From: Blastococcus sp. MG754426
GTDB lineage: Bacteria; Actinomycetota; Actinomycetes; Mycobacteriales; Geodermatophilaceae
Assembly: GCF_021699055.1 (NCBI RefSeq)
Contig: NZ_SSXC01000035.1
Location: forward strand, 1 to 39,461
Direction: 5' to 3'
DNA length: 39,461 nucleotides
The notes beneath the pieces are model-generated. The model was given only the letters and a program-made list of their open reading frames with translations. It had not been told where the DNA came from and searched no databases. A program made the translations under genes and the position numbers. Shown here one piece after another: positions 7,610 through 15,160 of the stretch (position 1 is the first letter of the stretch; each line of letters opens with the position of its first letter).

Positions 7610-9285
7610 GGATCACCGACACGAGCGACCTCTGGTGGAAGAACGCCGTCGTCTACTGCCTGGACGTCGAGACCTACATGGACTGGAACGGCGACGGCGT
7701 CGGCGACCTGCAGGGCCTGGCGCAGCGGCTGGACCACCTCGCCGACCTCGGCGTCACCTGCCTGTGGCTGATGCCCTTCTACCCGACGGCCGGGCGGGAC
7801 GACGGCTACGACATCACCGACTACTACGGCGTCGACCCCCGGCTCGGCGACTTCGGTGACCTCGTCGAGGTGATCCGGACGGCGAACGACCGCGGGATGC
7901 GGGTGATCGCCGACCTGGTGGTCAACCACACCTCCGACCAGCACCCGTGGTTCCGGTCGGCCAGGGAGAGCAAGGAGTCGCCGTACCGGGACTTCTACGT
8001 GTGGCGCGGGGACGAGCCGCCGGACACCAGCGACCAGGTGGTGTTCCCCGACGCCGAGGGTGGCATCTGGACGCACAGCCCGGAGACCGGTGAGTGGTAC
8101 CTGCACCGCTTCTACTCCGAGCAGCCGGACCTGAACGTGGCCAACCCGAAGGTGCGGGACGAGATCGCCAAGATCATGGGCTTCTGGCTGCAGCTGGGGC
8201 TCTCGGGCTTCCGGGTCGACGCCGTCCCCTTCCTCCTGGAGACCGCCGGGATCGACGAGGAGTCCGCCTCCCGGTTCCCCGACCCGCACGAGTACCTCCG
8301 CGCCCTGCGTGCCTTCCTCGGCCGGCGGACCGGCGCCGGCGTGCTGCTGGGCGAGGTGAACCTGCCCTTCGAGGAGCAGGTGCGCTTCTTCGGCGGCGGG
8401 GACGGCGACGAGCTGACCATGCAGTTCGACTTCAACACCATGCAGCGCACGTACCTGTCGCTGGCCCGCGGCGACGCCGGGCCGCTCGCCGCCTCGCTGT
8501 CCGCCCGACCGGCCATCTCCTCGGACAGCCAGTGGGCGACGTTCGTCCGCAACCACGACGAGCTGACCCTGGACAAGCTCTCCGACGACGAGCGCGCGGA
8601 GGTCTTCGCCGCCTTCGGCCCGGAGCCGGAGATGCAGGTCTACGACCGGGGGCTGATCCGGCGGTTGCCCCCGATGCTGTCGGGGGACCCGCGCCGGGTG
8701 CGGATGGTCTACAGCCTGCTGTTCGCCCTGCCGGGCACCCCGGTCCTGTTCTACGGCGAGGAGATCGGGATGGGGGAGGACCTCTCGGCCGGCAGCCGTC
8801 TCTCGGTGCGCACCCCGATGCAGTGGACCGGCGCCGCCAACGGTGGCTTCTCCCGCGCTCCGGCCGACGAGCTGACCCGGCCGGTCGTCGACGGCGGGTT
8901 CGGGCCCGAGTTCGTCAACGTCGCCGACCAGCGTCGCGACCCGGAGTCGCTGCTGTCCTTCATGAAGCTGCTGATCCGGCGCTACCGCGAGTCCCCGGAG
9001 CTCGGGTGGGGGGAGTTCACCGTCCTGGAGCAGCCGCACCCCTCGGTGCTGGCCCTGCTCTGCACCTGGGACGACGCCGCCCTGGTCACCCTGCACAACC
9101 TGGGGTCCGAGCCGCGGACGGTGCCGCTCACCGTGCCCGGGTGCGACAGCCGGCACCGCCTGGAGGACCTGCTCATGTCCTGCTCCACCGAGCTCGGGGA
9201 CGACGGCGGCGCGGAGGTGGCGCTGGAGGGCTACGGCTACCGCTGGCTCCGGGTGGTCGGGGAGGATAGCCGCCGGCTGCTCTGA
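7606..9285 (+). CDS. GH13 alpha-amylase-family enzyme (trehalose-synthase-like)
   Basis: Cytosolic alpha-glucan-active enzyme, 559 residues. The N-terminus WWKNAVVYCLDVETYMDWNGDGVGDLQGL is typical of GH13 glucosyltransferases and trehalose synthases. Conserved regions: DLVVNHTS (I), GFRVDAVPF with nucleophile Asp205 (II), GEVNLPF with acid/base Glu250 (III) and RNHDELT with Asp318 (IV). QPDLNV is the region V signature of the trehalose synthase and oligo-glucosidase group. The usual YxxxVxxF in region I-II is divergent and the protein lacks a maltokinase extension, so trehalose synthase activity is possible but not shown. The start is the GTG that overlaps the preceding stop. Two hairpins follow the stop. 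Confidence 0.9.
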   Translation: MRITDTSDLWWKNAVVYCLDVETYMDWNGDGVGDLQGLAQRLDHLADLGVTCLWLMPFYPTAGRDDGYDITDYYGVDPRLGDFGDLVEVIRTANDRGMRVIADLVVNHTSDQHPWFRSARESKESPYRDFYVWRGDEPPDTSDQVVFPDAEGGIWTHSPETGEWYLHRFYSEQPDLNVANPKVRDEIAKIMGFWLQLGLSGFRVDAVPFLLETAGIDEESASRFPDPHEYLRALRAFLGRRTGAGVLLGEVNLPFEEQVRFFGGGDGDELTMQFDFNTMQRTYLSLARGDAGPLAASLSARPAISSDSQWATFVRNHDELTLDKLSDDERAEVFAAFGPEPEMQVYDRGLIRRLPPMLSGDPRRVRMVYSLLFALPGTPVLFYGEEIGMGEDLSAGSRLSVRTPMQWTGAANGGFSRAPADELTRPVVDGGFGPEFVNVADQRRDPESLLSFMKLLIRRYRESPELGWGEFTVLEQPHPSVLALLCTWDDAALVTLHNLGSEPRTVPLTVPGCDSRHRLEDLLMSCSTELGDDGGAEVALEGYGYRWLRVVGEDSRRLL

Positions 9286-9311
9286 GCGCGGCGGTCGCCG
9301 GCTGCGCGCGT

Positions 9312-9351
9312 CCGGTCACCCGCTGACCGGGGATCCGGCCTCCCGGGCCGG
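9312..9351 (+). terminator. Two consecutive hairpins after the GH13 gene
   Basis: CCGGTCA (9312-9318) pairs with TGACCGG (9324-9330) across a 5-base loop, and CCGGCC (9335-9340) pairs with GGCCGG (9346-9351) across another 5-base loop. There is no T tract, as is common for high-GC actinobacterial terminators. Confidence 0.5.
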
Positions 9352-9437
9352 TGAGGGATGGGCCACGCCGTCCGCGCGGGGTGTCCTGCGCGGCGGCCGG
9401 GGCGGTTGTGCCTAGCGTGGCCGGTGAGGTGAGTGCG

Positions 9438-10019
9438 ATGAGCGAACGTGACCAGACCATGTCCCTGCCCACGCCCGGGCCCGACGGCGCCGGGGCCCCG
9501 TCCGGCGGGGCGAGTCCCAGCGGGGCCACCGCCGGTGGCACGCCACCCGGCGGGGCGGCGGGGGCCGCGCCGGTGCCGCCCGTGCCCGAGCCGACCCCGG
9601 TGCCGGGAGGGGACGCGCCGCCCGCCGGGCACCCCACGGCCCCGGTGGGCGTGCGGCCGGCGCCCCGCAAGCCGCGGCGCGGCCCCATGACGGTGATGGG
9701 CCCCTGGGCGCCGGTGGCCGGGGGGCTGCTCGGCCTGTTCCTGGGGCTGGTCGCCGTCCTGCTGCTGGCCGGGTCGGCGGACACCTTCGCCGACCGGCTG
9801 GCGCTCGTGTTCGCCGTCCTGGGCCTCGGGCTGCTCGGCGCCGCCGGCGTCCTGCTCGCCGACGAGGTGCGGATCGTGCGCCAGCGGTCCCGGGAGGCAG
9901 GGGTGCGCCCGCAGTGGGTGGAGGCGACGGCCGGGCTGGTGAACGGGCTGACCCCCGCGCGGCTGCTGCTGCTGGTCAGCGCCTTCGTGCTCTTCCTGTC
10001 CGCCTACGTCGCCCGCTGA
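9438..10019 (+). CDS. Small membrane protein with Pro/Gly/Ala-rich N-terminus
   Basis: 193 residues, family not recognised. Residues 1-80 are low-complexity Pro/Gly/Ala and probably a disordered cytosolic tail. Hydrophobic stretches follow at about 91-112 (APVAGGLLGLFLGLVAVLLLAG split by glycines), 120-141 and 172-192, giving three likely membrane segments with a short basic loop (EVRIVRQRSREAG) before the last. ATG at 9438 has GAGGTGAG 5 to 12 bases upstream; a TAGCGT -10-like hexamer sits just before that. A second ATG lies 8 codons on. It converges with the TSUP genes and shares a terminator hairpin with them. Function unknown. Confidence 0.75.
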   Translation: MSERDQTMSLPTPGPDGAGAPSGGASPSGATAGGTPPGGAAGAAPVPPVPEPTPVPGGDAPPAGHPTAPVGVRPAPRKPRRGPMTVMGPWAPVAGGLLGLFLGLVAVLLLAGSADTFADRLALVFAVLGLGLLGAAGVLLADEVRIVRQRSREAGVRPQWVEATAGLVNGLTPARLLLLVSAFVLFLSAYVAR

Positions 10020-10031
10020 GCGGGACCGCCG

Positions 10032-10055
10032 GCCGTGGTCGTTCCCGACCACGGC
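10032..10055. terminator. Bidirectional terminator hairpin
   Basis: GCCGTGGTCG (10032-10041) and CGACCACGGC (10046-10055) form a perfect 10-bp stem with a TTCC loop, midway between two convergent genes whose stops are 44 bases apart. Confidence 0.75.
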
Positions 10056-10063
10056 GGGCGGGC

Positions 10064-10828
10064 TCAGAGGTAGGCCTGGATCCCCAGGTGGACGGCGAGC
10101 CCCAGCCCGGCCAGGGCGATGACCGTGCGGAGGGCCGTCTGCGGCGCCCGGCGCACCACGCGGGGGCCCAGCCGGCCACCGAGGAAGAAGCCCATCGCCA
10201 GCGGCAGCGCGGCGGCCCACGCGACGTCGGCCAGGAAGGCGAAGCCGAGGGCGGCGACGCCGTTGGCGACCCCGAGGACGACGTTCTTCATGGCGTTCCC
10301 GCGCGGCAGCCCTTCGCCGGTGGAGAGCAGGTACAGGGCCAGCAGCAGGACGCCTGCTGCCGCCCCGAAGTAGCCGCCGTAGACGGTCACCGCGAACGTG
10401 CCCAGCGCCAGCCAGCGCGGGTCGTGGGCAGCGGCGTGCCGGGCCCCTTCGGCGGCCAGCTCACGAGGTGGCCGCTGCACGAGGATGGCCACCGAGGCGC
10501 CGGCGATCAGCCACGGCACGATCCGCTCGAACGCGTCCGGCGGGGTGAGGAGCAGGAGGACCGCACCGGTGACGCCACCGGCCACCGCCGCCACCAGGAG
10601 CGGCCGCAGCCGGCGCGCCTGGCCGTGCAGCTCCGGCCGCGACGCGCTCACCGAGCCGACCGCGTTGAGCACCAGGGCCACGGTGTTGGTGACGTTGGCC
10701 GTGACCGGGGGCAGCCCGGTGGCCAGCAGCGCGGGGTAGCTCACCAGCGAGGCGAGCCCCGCGATGCTGCCGGTCAGGCCGGCCCCCACCCCGGCGGCGA
10801 GGAGGAAGAGGAACTCGGGCACGGTCAT
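10064..10828 (-). CDS. TauE/SafE (TSUP) family permease, second copy
   Basis: Integral membrane protein of 254 residues in the sulfite exporter TauE/SafE family, proposed to move sulfite or small organic sulfonates and acids. About eight hydrophobic segments are visible, with the family repeat GxxxGxxGGxxx (AGVGAGLTGSIAGLASLVSYPALL) near the start and a second related half after AVTVYGGYFGAAAGVLLLALYLL. Its ATG overlaps the stop of the preceding TSUP gene (ATGA), so both are co-translated. The two proteins are similar in length and layout, which suggests duplication and perhaps a heteromeric transporter. The substrate cannot be read from sequence. Confidence 0.88.
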   Translation of the reverse strand: MTVPEFLFLLAAGVGAGLTGSIAGLASLVSYPALLATGLPPVTANVTNTVALVLNAVGSVSASRPELHGQARRLRPLLVAAVAGGVTGAVLLLLTPPDAFERIVPWLIAGASVAILVQRPPRELAAEGARHAAAHDPRWLALGTFAVTVYGGYFGAAAGVLLLALYLLSTGEGLPRGNAMKNVVLGVANGVAALGFAFLADVAWAAALPLAMGFFLGGRLGPRVVRRAPQTALRTVIALAGLGLAVHLGIQAYL

Positions 10829-11604
10829 CCGCCGAGGAGCACCCCGATCGCCACCACGCCCAGGACGACGATCGCCGTCCGGAGCAGCGGCTCGGGCAGC
10901 CGCCGGCCGTAGCGCGAGCTGACGTACCCGCCCAGGAGCGAACCGGCGGCCAGCAGGCCCGCCGCCGACCAGACCACCCGGTCGGTCGCGACGACGACGT
11001 AGGCCCCCGCGGCCACGCCGTTCACCGTCAGCGTCAGCACGTTCTTGAGCGCGTTCAGCCGGTGCAGCGGCTCGCGGAGCAGGAGCCCGAACAGGCCGAT
11101 CTGGATCACACCCTGGCTGGCCGCGAAGTAGCCGCCGTACGTGCCGGTCAGGTAGGCGGTGCCGAACAGCGCGGTCCGCCGGCCCGGGCCGATGCGCAGC
11201 TCCGGGGCACCCGCCGGGTGCCGCCGGGCGATCCGGCGCTTGACCAGCGGGTGCACCGCGACGAGGACGACGGCGACGGCGATCAGCACCGGCACCACCG
11301 CCTCGAAGGCCGCGGCGGGCAGGTGCAGGAGCAGGAAGGCGCCGGTGAGGCCACCGAGGACCGACGCCGGGACCAACCCGAGCAGCAGCCGGCCCTGCCC
11401 GCGCAGCTCGCGCCGGTAGCCGATCGCGCCGGTGAGGTTGCCGCCGACCAGCCCCAGCGAGTTGCTGATCGTGGCCGGCACCGGCGGCAGGCCGACGCCG
11501 AGCAGCACTGGGAAGGAGACCAGCGTCCCCGAGCCGACGACGGCGTTGATCCCGCCCGCGGCGAACCCCGCGGCGGCGACCGCCACCATCTCCGCGCCCG
11601 TCAT
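10825..11604 (-). CDS. TauE/SafE (TSUP) family permease, first copy
   Basis: Membrane permease of 259 residues. The N-terminus MTGAEMVAVAAAGFAAGGINAVVGSGTLVSFPVLL carries the TSUP glycine motif with the usual GxINxxxGxGxL; the second half repeats it as YLTGTYGGYFAASQGVIQIGL. About eight membrane segments. It is first in a two-gene operon with the downstream TSUP gene (ATGA overlap). A strong hairpin separates it from the upstream stress-protein gene, so it probably has its own promoter in the short gap 11605-11638, though no clear -10 was seen there. Anion export or import is the family expectation. Confidence 0.88.
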   Translation of the reverse strand: MTGAEMVAVAAAGFAAGGINAVVGSGTLVSFPVLLGVGLPPVPATISNSLGLVGGNLTGAIGYRRELRGQGRLLLGLVPASVLGGLTGAFLLLHLPAAAFEAVVPVLIAVAVVLVAVHPLVKRRIARRHPAGAPELRIGPGRRTALFGTAYLTGTYGGYFAASQGVIQIGLFGLLLREPLHRLNALKNVLTLTVNGVAAGAYVVVATDRVVWSAAGLLAAGSLLGGYVSSRYGRRLPEPLLRTAIVVLGVVAIGVLLGG

Positions 11605-11638
11605 GCGTCCATCCCGACGAGACTGGCACGCCTGGCAC

Positions 11639-11660
11639 GGCCCCCGCTCGCGCGGGGGCC
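11639..11660 (-). terminator. Terminator hairpin downstream of the stress-protein gene
   Basis: GGCCCCCGC and GCGGGGGCC arms (11639-11647 and 11652-11660) form a 9-bp GC stem around a 4-base TCGC loop, 28 bases after the Usp stop on the minus strand. Confidence 0.7.
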
Positions 11661-11687
11661 GTCGATCCGGTCACACCGGGGCGGGCG

Positions 11688-12077
11688 TCAGGGCTTGACG
11701 GCGAGGACCGGGCGGTCGGCGTCGAGCAGGATCCGCTGGGCGCTGCTGCCCATGAGCAGCTTGCCGACGGGGGAGCGCTTGCGCAGCCCGATGACGATCA
11801 CCGAGGCGTCGACCTCGCGCGCCACGCGGAGCACCTCGTCGGCCACCTCGCCCTCGCGCGTGACCTGCCGGACCTCCACGGCGACGCCCGCCTTCTCGGC
11901 CCGGGCGCCGATGTCGCGGAGGGTGTCCTCGTCGGCGACCTCCACGCTGACCGGGGCGCCTCCGCGCGCGGAGTTCAGCACCAGGAGACCCTCGCCGCGG
12001 CGCGCGGCCTCGGCGATGCCGGCGTCGAGGGCCGCGCGGGCCTCCGGGGTGGGGACGAATCCGACGAGGACGGTCAT
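11688..12077 (-). CDS. Universal stress protein (UspA family)
   Basis: Single-domain cytosolic Usp of 129 residues. The beta strand MTVLVGFVPTPEA opens the alpha/beta fold, and the ATP-binding-type loop appears as GLRKRSPVGKLLMGSSAQRIL followed by the last strand ADRPVLAVKP, close to the family G-2x-G-9x-G(S/T) pattern though the second glycine is replaced. Its ATG overlaps the TGA of the tctA remnant (ATGA), so it was once the last gene of a tripartite tricarboxylate transporter operon. It now lies at the distal end of the diaminopropionate operon and may be transcribed with it. Confidence 0.88.
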   Translation of the reverse strand: MTVLVGFVPTPEARAALDAGIAEAARRGEGLLVLNSARGGAPVSVEVADEDTLRDIGARAEKAGVAVEVRQVTREGEVADEVLRVAREVDASVIVIGLRKRSPVGKLLMGSSAQRILLDADRPVLAVKP

Positions 12078-12259
12078 ACGGGCTCCTTGGCAGGACGGTG
12101 GGCGGTCGCCCGTCGACGGGCGACCAGCCGGGACAGCAGGGGACCTGGGACGACGATGAGCACTACCGCGAGCAGTGTCCCTGAGATCGGCCGGGTGAGA
12201 AAACCGGCGGGGTCGCCCGCGACGATCGGCTCCGACCTGCGCAGGGCGCTCTCCGGCAG
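12074..12259 (-). pseudogene. tctA: C-terminal remnant of a TctA-type tricarboxylate permease
   Basis: The last ~61 codons of a TctA-like large membrane subunit survive: LPESALRRSEPIVAGDP followed by AGFLTRPISGTLLAVVLI and a basic tail ARRRATAHRPAKEPV. This matches the TctA ending (alternating 'ALRRSLxxSxGDxxxFxTRPIS', then a last hydrophobic helix). A full TctA is about 500 residues; here everything before this point is absent and replaced by the PPTase gene, whose stop is only 22 bases upstream. The remnant has no credible start of its own. Its stop still overlaps the usp ATG, which dates the loss as fairly recent or shows that selection has kept the junction. Confidence 0.7.
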
Positions 12260-12281
12260 TGGTGAGCGAGGACGGCCGCCG

Positions 12282-13061
12282 CTAGCCGCAGCGGCGCAGC
12301 AGCGGCCCGGCGTCGTGCTCCACGACCCGTGGGGCCGCCGGGCCGAGCACCGCCACGGTGCCGACGAAACCGGCGGGCGCGGCGAGCGCCGCGAGGGAAG
12401 GGGCCGGCACGTCCCCGTTCCCGGCACCCCAGCGCAGCAGGTGCGGGGGGAACGCGGGGGAGGAGACGACGATGTCGTCCAGCGGCGCCGAGAGCCCGGC
12501 GCCGGTCGCCTTCACCGCGGCCTCCTTGCGGGTCCAGTAGGTCGTGAACACCTCGGCGCGGGTCCCGGCCGGCTGCCGCGCGAGCACCGCCCGCTCCTCC
12601 GGCGCGAGGACGAGGCGGGCGACGTCGGTCAGGTCGGCGTCCGCCCACGCGCCCACCTGCTCGATGTCCACGCCCACGGGGGCGTCCCGGCCGACCGCGA
12701 CGACCGCCCGGTTCCCGGCGTGGGACACCGACACGTGCAGCCCCACGTCGCCGAGCAGGCGCGGCTTGCCGTGCCCGCCCCCGCACGCGAGGCAGGTCCG
12801 GTCGATCCGGAGCGCCTCGGGCGGGAGGCCGGCGAGCCCGCCCAGCACCAGGCGGGCGACCGCCCACGCCGCCGTCGTCCGCCGCCGGTCCGCGGGACGG
12901 TGCAGCCGCCCGCGCCGAACGACGTCGTCGGGGTCCAGCAGGTCGTCGTGCCCGGCGTGGACCTCGTCGGTGTCGATCCACCAGACCTGGCAGCTGCCGG
13001 GTGCCAGGTGGGGGAGCGCGCCGACCGCCGGGCGGGCCGCGGGGGCCGCGGATGCGCTCAC
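12282..13061 (-). CDS. Sfp-type 4'-phosphopantetheinyl transferase
   Basis: Transfers the phosphopantetheine arm of CoA to carrier-domain serines, here presumably Ser799 of the adenylation protein and Ser56/Ser136 of the membrane module. 259 residues. Visible motifs are CGGGHGKPRL (about 93-102), VSVSHAGNRAVVAV, the Mg-binding GVDIEQ (Asp132, Glu134) and YWTRKEAAVKATG (Lys179, Glu180). The GTG at 13059-13061 overlaps the sbnB TGA as GTGA, so translation is coupled. It is the last gene of the biosynthetic operon. Confidence 0.93.
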   Translation of the reverse strand: MSASAAPAARPAVGALPHLAPGSCQVWWIDTDEVHAGHDDLLDPDDVVRRGRLHRPADRRRTTAAWAVARLVLGGLAGLPPEALRIDRTCLACGGGHGKPRLLGDVGLHVSVSHAGNRAVVAVGRDAPVGVDIEQVGAWADADLTDVARLVLAPEERAVLARQPAGTRAEVFTTYWTRKEAAVKATGAGLSAPLDDIVVSSPAFPPHLLRWGAGNGDVPAPSLAALAAPAGFVGTVAVLGPAAPRVVEHDAGPLLRRCG

Positions 13062-14146
13062 CCGTGCCTCGTCAGCTCGCTGAAGAAGTCGTCCACGACC
13101 CGCAGGCCGCCGCTGTCCCGCACGGCGTCGTGGACGAACCGGCCGACCGCCAGGTCGAGCACGCCGAGGCCGAAGGGCGAGAAGACGACGGTCCGGTCGG
13201 GCGGGACCTCCACCCGACCGTCGAGGACGTCGGCCAGCGTGCCGTCGAGGAAGTCCCTGCTGCCGGTCAGCTGCTCGGTCAGGTGCGGCGAGGTCTCGGC
13301 CTTCAGGCAGTGCTCGACGTCGTCGACGACGTTGGTGGCCTCGAGCAGCACCGCGGGGGCGAGGTCGCGCAGGGACACGTGCAGCACCACCGGGGCGTGC
13401 CCGAACCACGCCGGGTCGTGCACGTGCGGGGTGCCCGCGACGGTGGCGAAGACGAGCAGGTCGCTGCCCCGGACCACCGACTCCAGGTCGTCGTGGACGG
13501 TGACGTGGCCGGGGGTGCCGGAGCGGTCCAGGTAGCCGCGGAACCCCTCGGCGCTGCCCCGGTCCAGGTCGTGGACCCCGACCTCCTCGAAGGTCCACCC
13601 CGTGGCGGCCAGGTAGGTGTGCACGTAGCGGGCGATCAGCCCGGCGCCGACGAACCCGGCGCGCCGGGGCCGTGGCCGGCCCCGGCTGAGCCGCTCGGCG
13701 GCCGCCGCGGCCGACGCCGCGGTCCGCGCCGCGCTGATGATGGAGGACTCCAGGCAGGCGTACGGGTAGCCGGTCGCCGGGTCGTTGAGGATCAGCACCG
13801 CGGAGGCCCGGGGCAGCCCAGAGGACACGTTCCCGGGGAAGCTGGAGATCCACTTCAGCCCGTCGACGGGCGCGTCGCCCCCCAGCGACGCCGGCAGGGC
13901 GATGATCCGCGACGCCGGCCGGTCCGGGAAACGCAGGAAGTACGACGGCGGGTTGACGGTGGCACCGGCGCCGTGCAGCCGGTAGGTCTCCTCGACCAGC
14001 GCGACCACCTCCCGCTCCCTGCCGTGCAGGACCGACGCGACCTGGGCGCCGGGCACGATCGCGAAGGGCGGCGGCAGGGCCGGCCCCGGTCCGGGCAGGT
14101 CGGCCGACGACGGCAGGGGCGACGGCGCGCTGCGGACGTCGGTCAC
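13058..14146 (-). CDS. sbnB: SbnB-type N-((2S)-2-amino-2-carboxyethyl)-L-glutamate dehydrogenase
   Basis: Ornithine cyclodeaminase/mu-crystallin-family enzyme of 362 residues. The SbnB branch oxidatively splits the SbnA product with NAD+ to L-2,3-diaminopropionate and 2-oxoglutarate. Visible: the substrate-binding segment GLKWISSFPGN with Lys98, NDPATGYPYACLESSIISAARTAA spanning the family's ligand loop, the Rossmann motif GFVGAGLIARY (164-174), and the late FSPFGLGVLDLAVGRFV typical of SbnB. GTG at 14144-14146 overlaps the oxygenase stop (GTGA) and has GGGAGGTG upstream. With sbnA in the same operon the Dap pathway is complete. A plain ornithine cyclodeaminase is the alternative; the neighbourhood argues against it. 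Confidence 0.93.
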   Translation of the reverse strand: MTDVRSAPSPLPSSADLPGPGPALPPPFAIVPGAQVASVLHGREREVVALVEETYRLHGAGATVNPPSYFLRFPDRPASRIIALPASLGGDAPVDGLKWISSFPGNVSSGLPRASAVLILNDPATGYPYACLESSIISAARTAASAAAAAERLSRGRPRPRRAGFVGAGLIARYVHTYLAATGWTFEEVGVHDLDRGSAEGFRGYLDRSGTPGHVTVHDDLESVVRGSDLLVFATVAGTPHVHDPAWFGHAPVVLHVSLRDLAPAVLLEATNVVDDVEHCLKAETSPHLTEQLTGSRDFLDGTLADVLDGRVEVPPDRTVVFSPFGLGVLDLAVGRFVHDAVRDSGGLRVVDDFFSELTRHG

Positions 14147-15138
14147 GACGCACCTCCCTCGGTGGTGCCGGCGGCGTCGACGCGGACGGGGTCGGTCAGC
14201 GCGACGACCACCTCGCGCGGGCCGGTGAAGGGCTCGCGGCTGTGGGCGGTGCGCAGGTTGTCGACCAGCAGCAGGTCACCCGCCTGCCACGGTTCCCGCC
14301 GCGTGTGGGCGTCGTAGACCTCGTTGATCGCGGCCACCTCCTCCGGCCCCACCGGGCTGCCGTCCCCGAACCGGGTGGTGAACGGCAGGTTGTCGGGCCC
14401 GTACTCGTCGACGAGGAAGTCGCGCACCTCCGGCAGCAGCGTCCACTCGCTGAGGAAGGCCATCTGGTTGAACCAGCAGCGCCGGCCGCCGACCGGGTGG
14501 GTCACGACGGCGGGACGGTGCTGCCGGGTGCGCAGCGTGCCGCCGGGGCGCCACACGGCCTCGATCCCGGCACCCCGGCAGTAGGCGTCGACCGCGGCGG
14601 GGTCGTCGGTGCCGAACGCGTCGGCCCACGACGCGCCGATCTCCTCGCTGTAGGTGCGCTCGAGCACCCAGCCGTGCCGCTCGGCGCGCGCCCGCAGGTC
14701 CGGCGGCAGGTCGGCCAGCACGGCGGCGGCGTCCGCCACGGCGGTGGCCCCACCGGTCTCCGGAGCGGTCAGGCAGCCGAAGAGCAGCAGGCCGGGAGGA
14801 GCGGACGTGTAGCTCAGCTCGTGGTGCATGCACATCGGCTGGTTCGCCGGCCACGGCGTCGACGGGTACGCGCCGTCGGCGTCCGCGGTGCGCGCGGCGA
14901 AGGCCTCGCGCTCGGTCATCGGCCCGGAGCCGAGCCGGCCGGCCAGCAGCGCGACGTCCGCCGCCGTCCGGATCGCCAGCCCGCGGACGAGCAGGACGCC
15001 GTGCTCGGCCACCAGCGCCCGGACGGTCCCGCGGTTCTCGGCGCCCCACCGCCCCGGGTCGTCGGGGGCGACACGCAGGACCGGCAGCGCCCCCGGGGCG
15101 AGCCGGAGGTCGGGGGGCACCGTGGGGGCGGCGGACAT
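14143..15138 (-). CDS. TauD/SyrP-like Fe(II)/2-oxoglutarate oxygenase
   Basis: Non-haem iron oxygenase of 331 residues, TauD/TfdA superfamily. The iron ligands read as His105-x-Glu107 in MCMHHELSY and His299 in LRTAHSREPF, with Arg308 (GPRE) placed to bind 2-oxoglutarate. The HxE form rather than HxD is typical of amino-acid beta-hydroxylases acting in peptide assembly, such as SyrP-, AsnO- and VioC-type enzymes. Expected role: hydroxylation of free or carrier-bound Dap or of a partner residue; the target is inferred only from context. ATG at 15136-15138 with GGAAGGA upstream, 22 bases after the NRPS stop. Confidence 0.9.
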   Translation of the reverse strand: MSAAPTVPPDLRLAPGALPVLRVAPDDPGRWGAENRGTVRALVAEHGVLLVRGLAIRTAADVALLAGRLGSGPMTEREAFAARTADADGAYPSTPWPANQPMCMHHELSYTSAPPGLLLFGCLTAPETGGATAVADAAAVLADLPPDLRARAERHGWVLERTYSEEIGASWADAFGTDDPAAVDAYCRGAGIEAVWRPGGTLRTRQHRPAVVTHPVGGRRCWFNQMAFLSEWTLLPEVRDFLVDEYGPDNLPFTTRFGDGSPVGPEEVAAINEVYDAHTRREPWQAGDLLLVDNLRTAHSREPFTGPREVVVALTDPVRVDAAGTTEGGAS

Positions 15139-15160
15139 GGCGGGTTCCTTCCGGGAGGGG

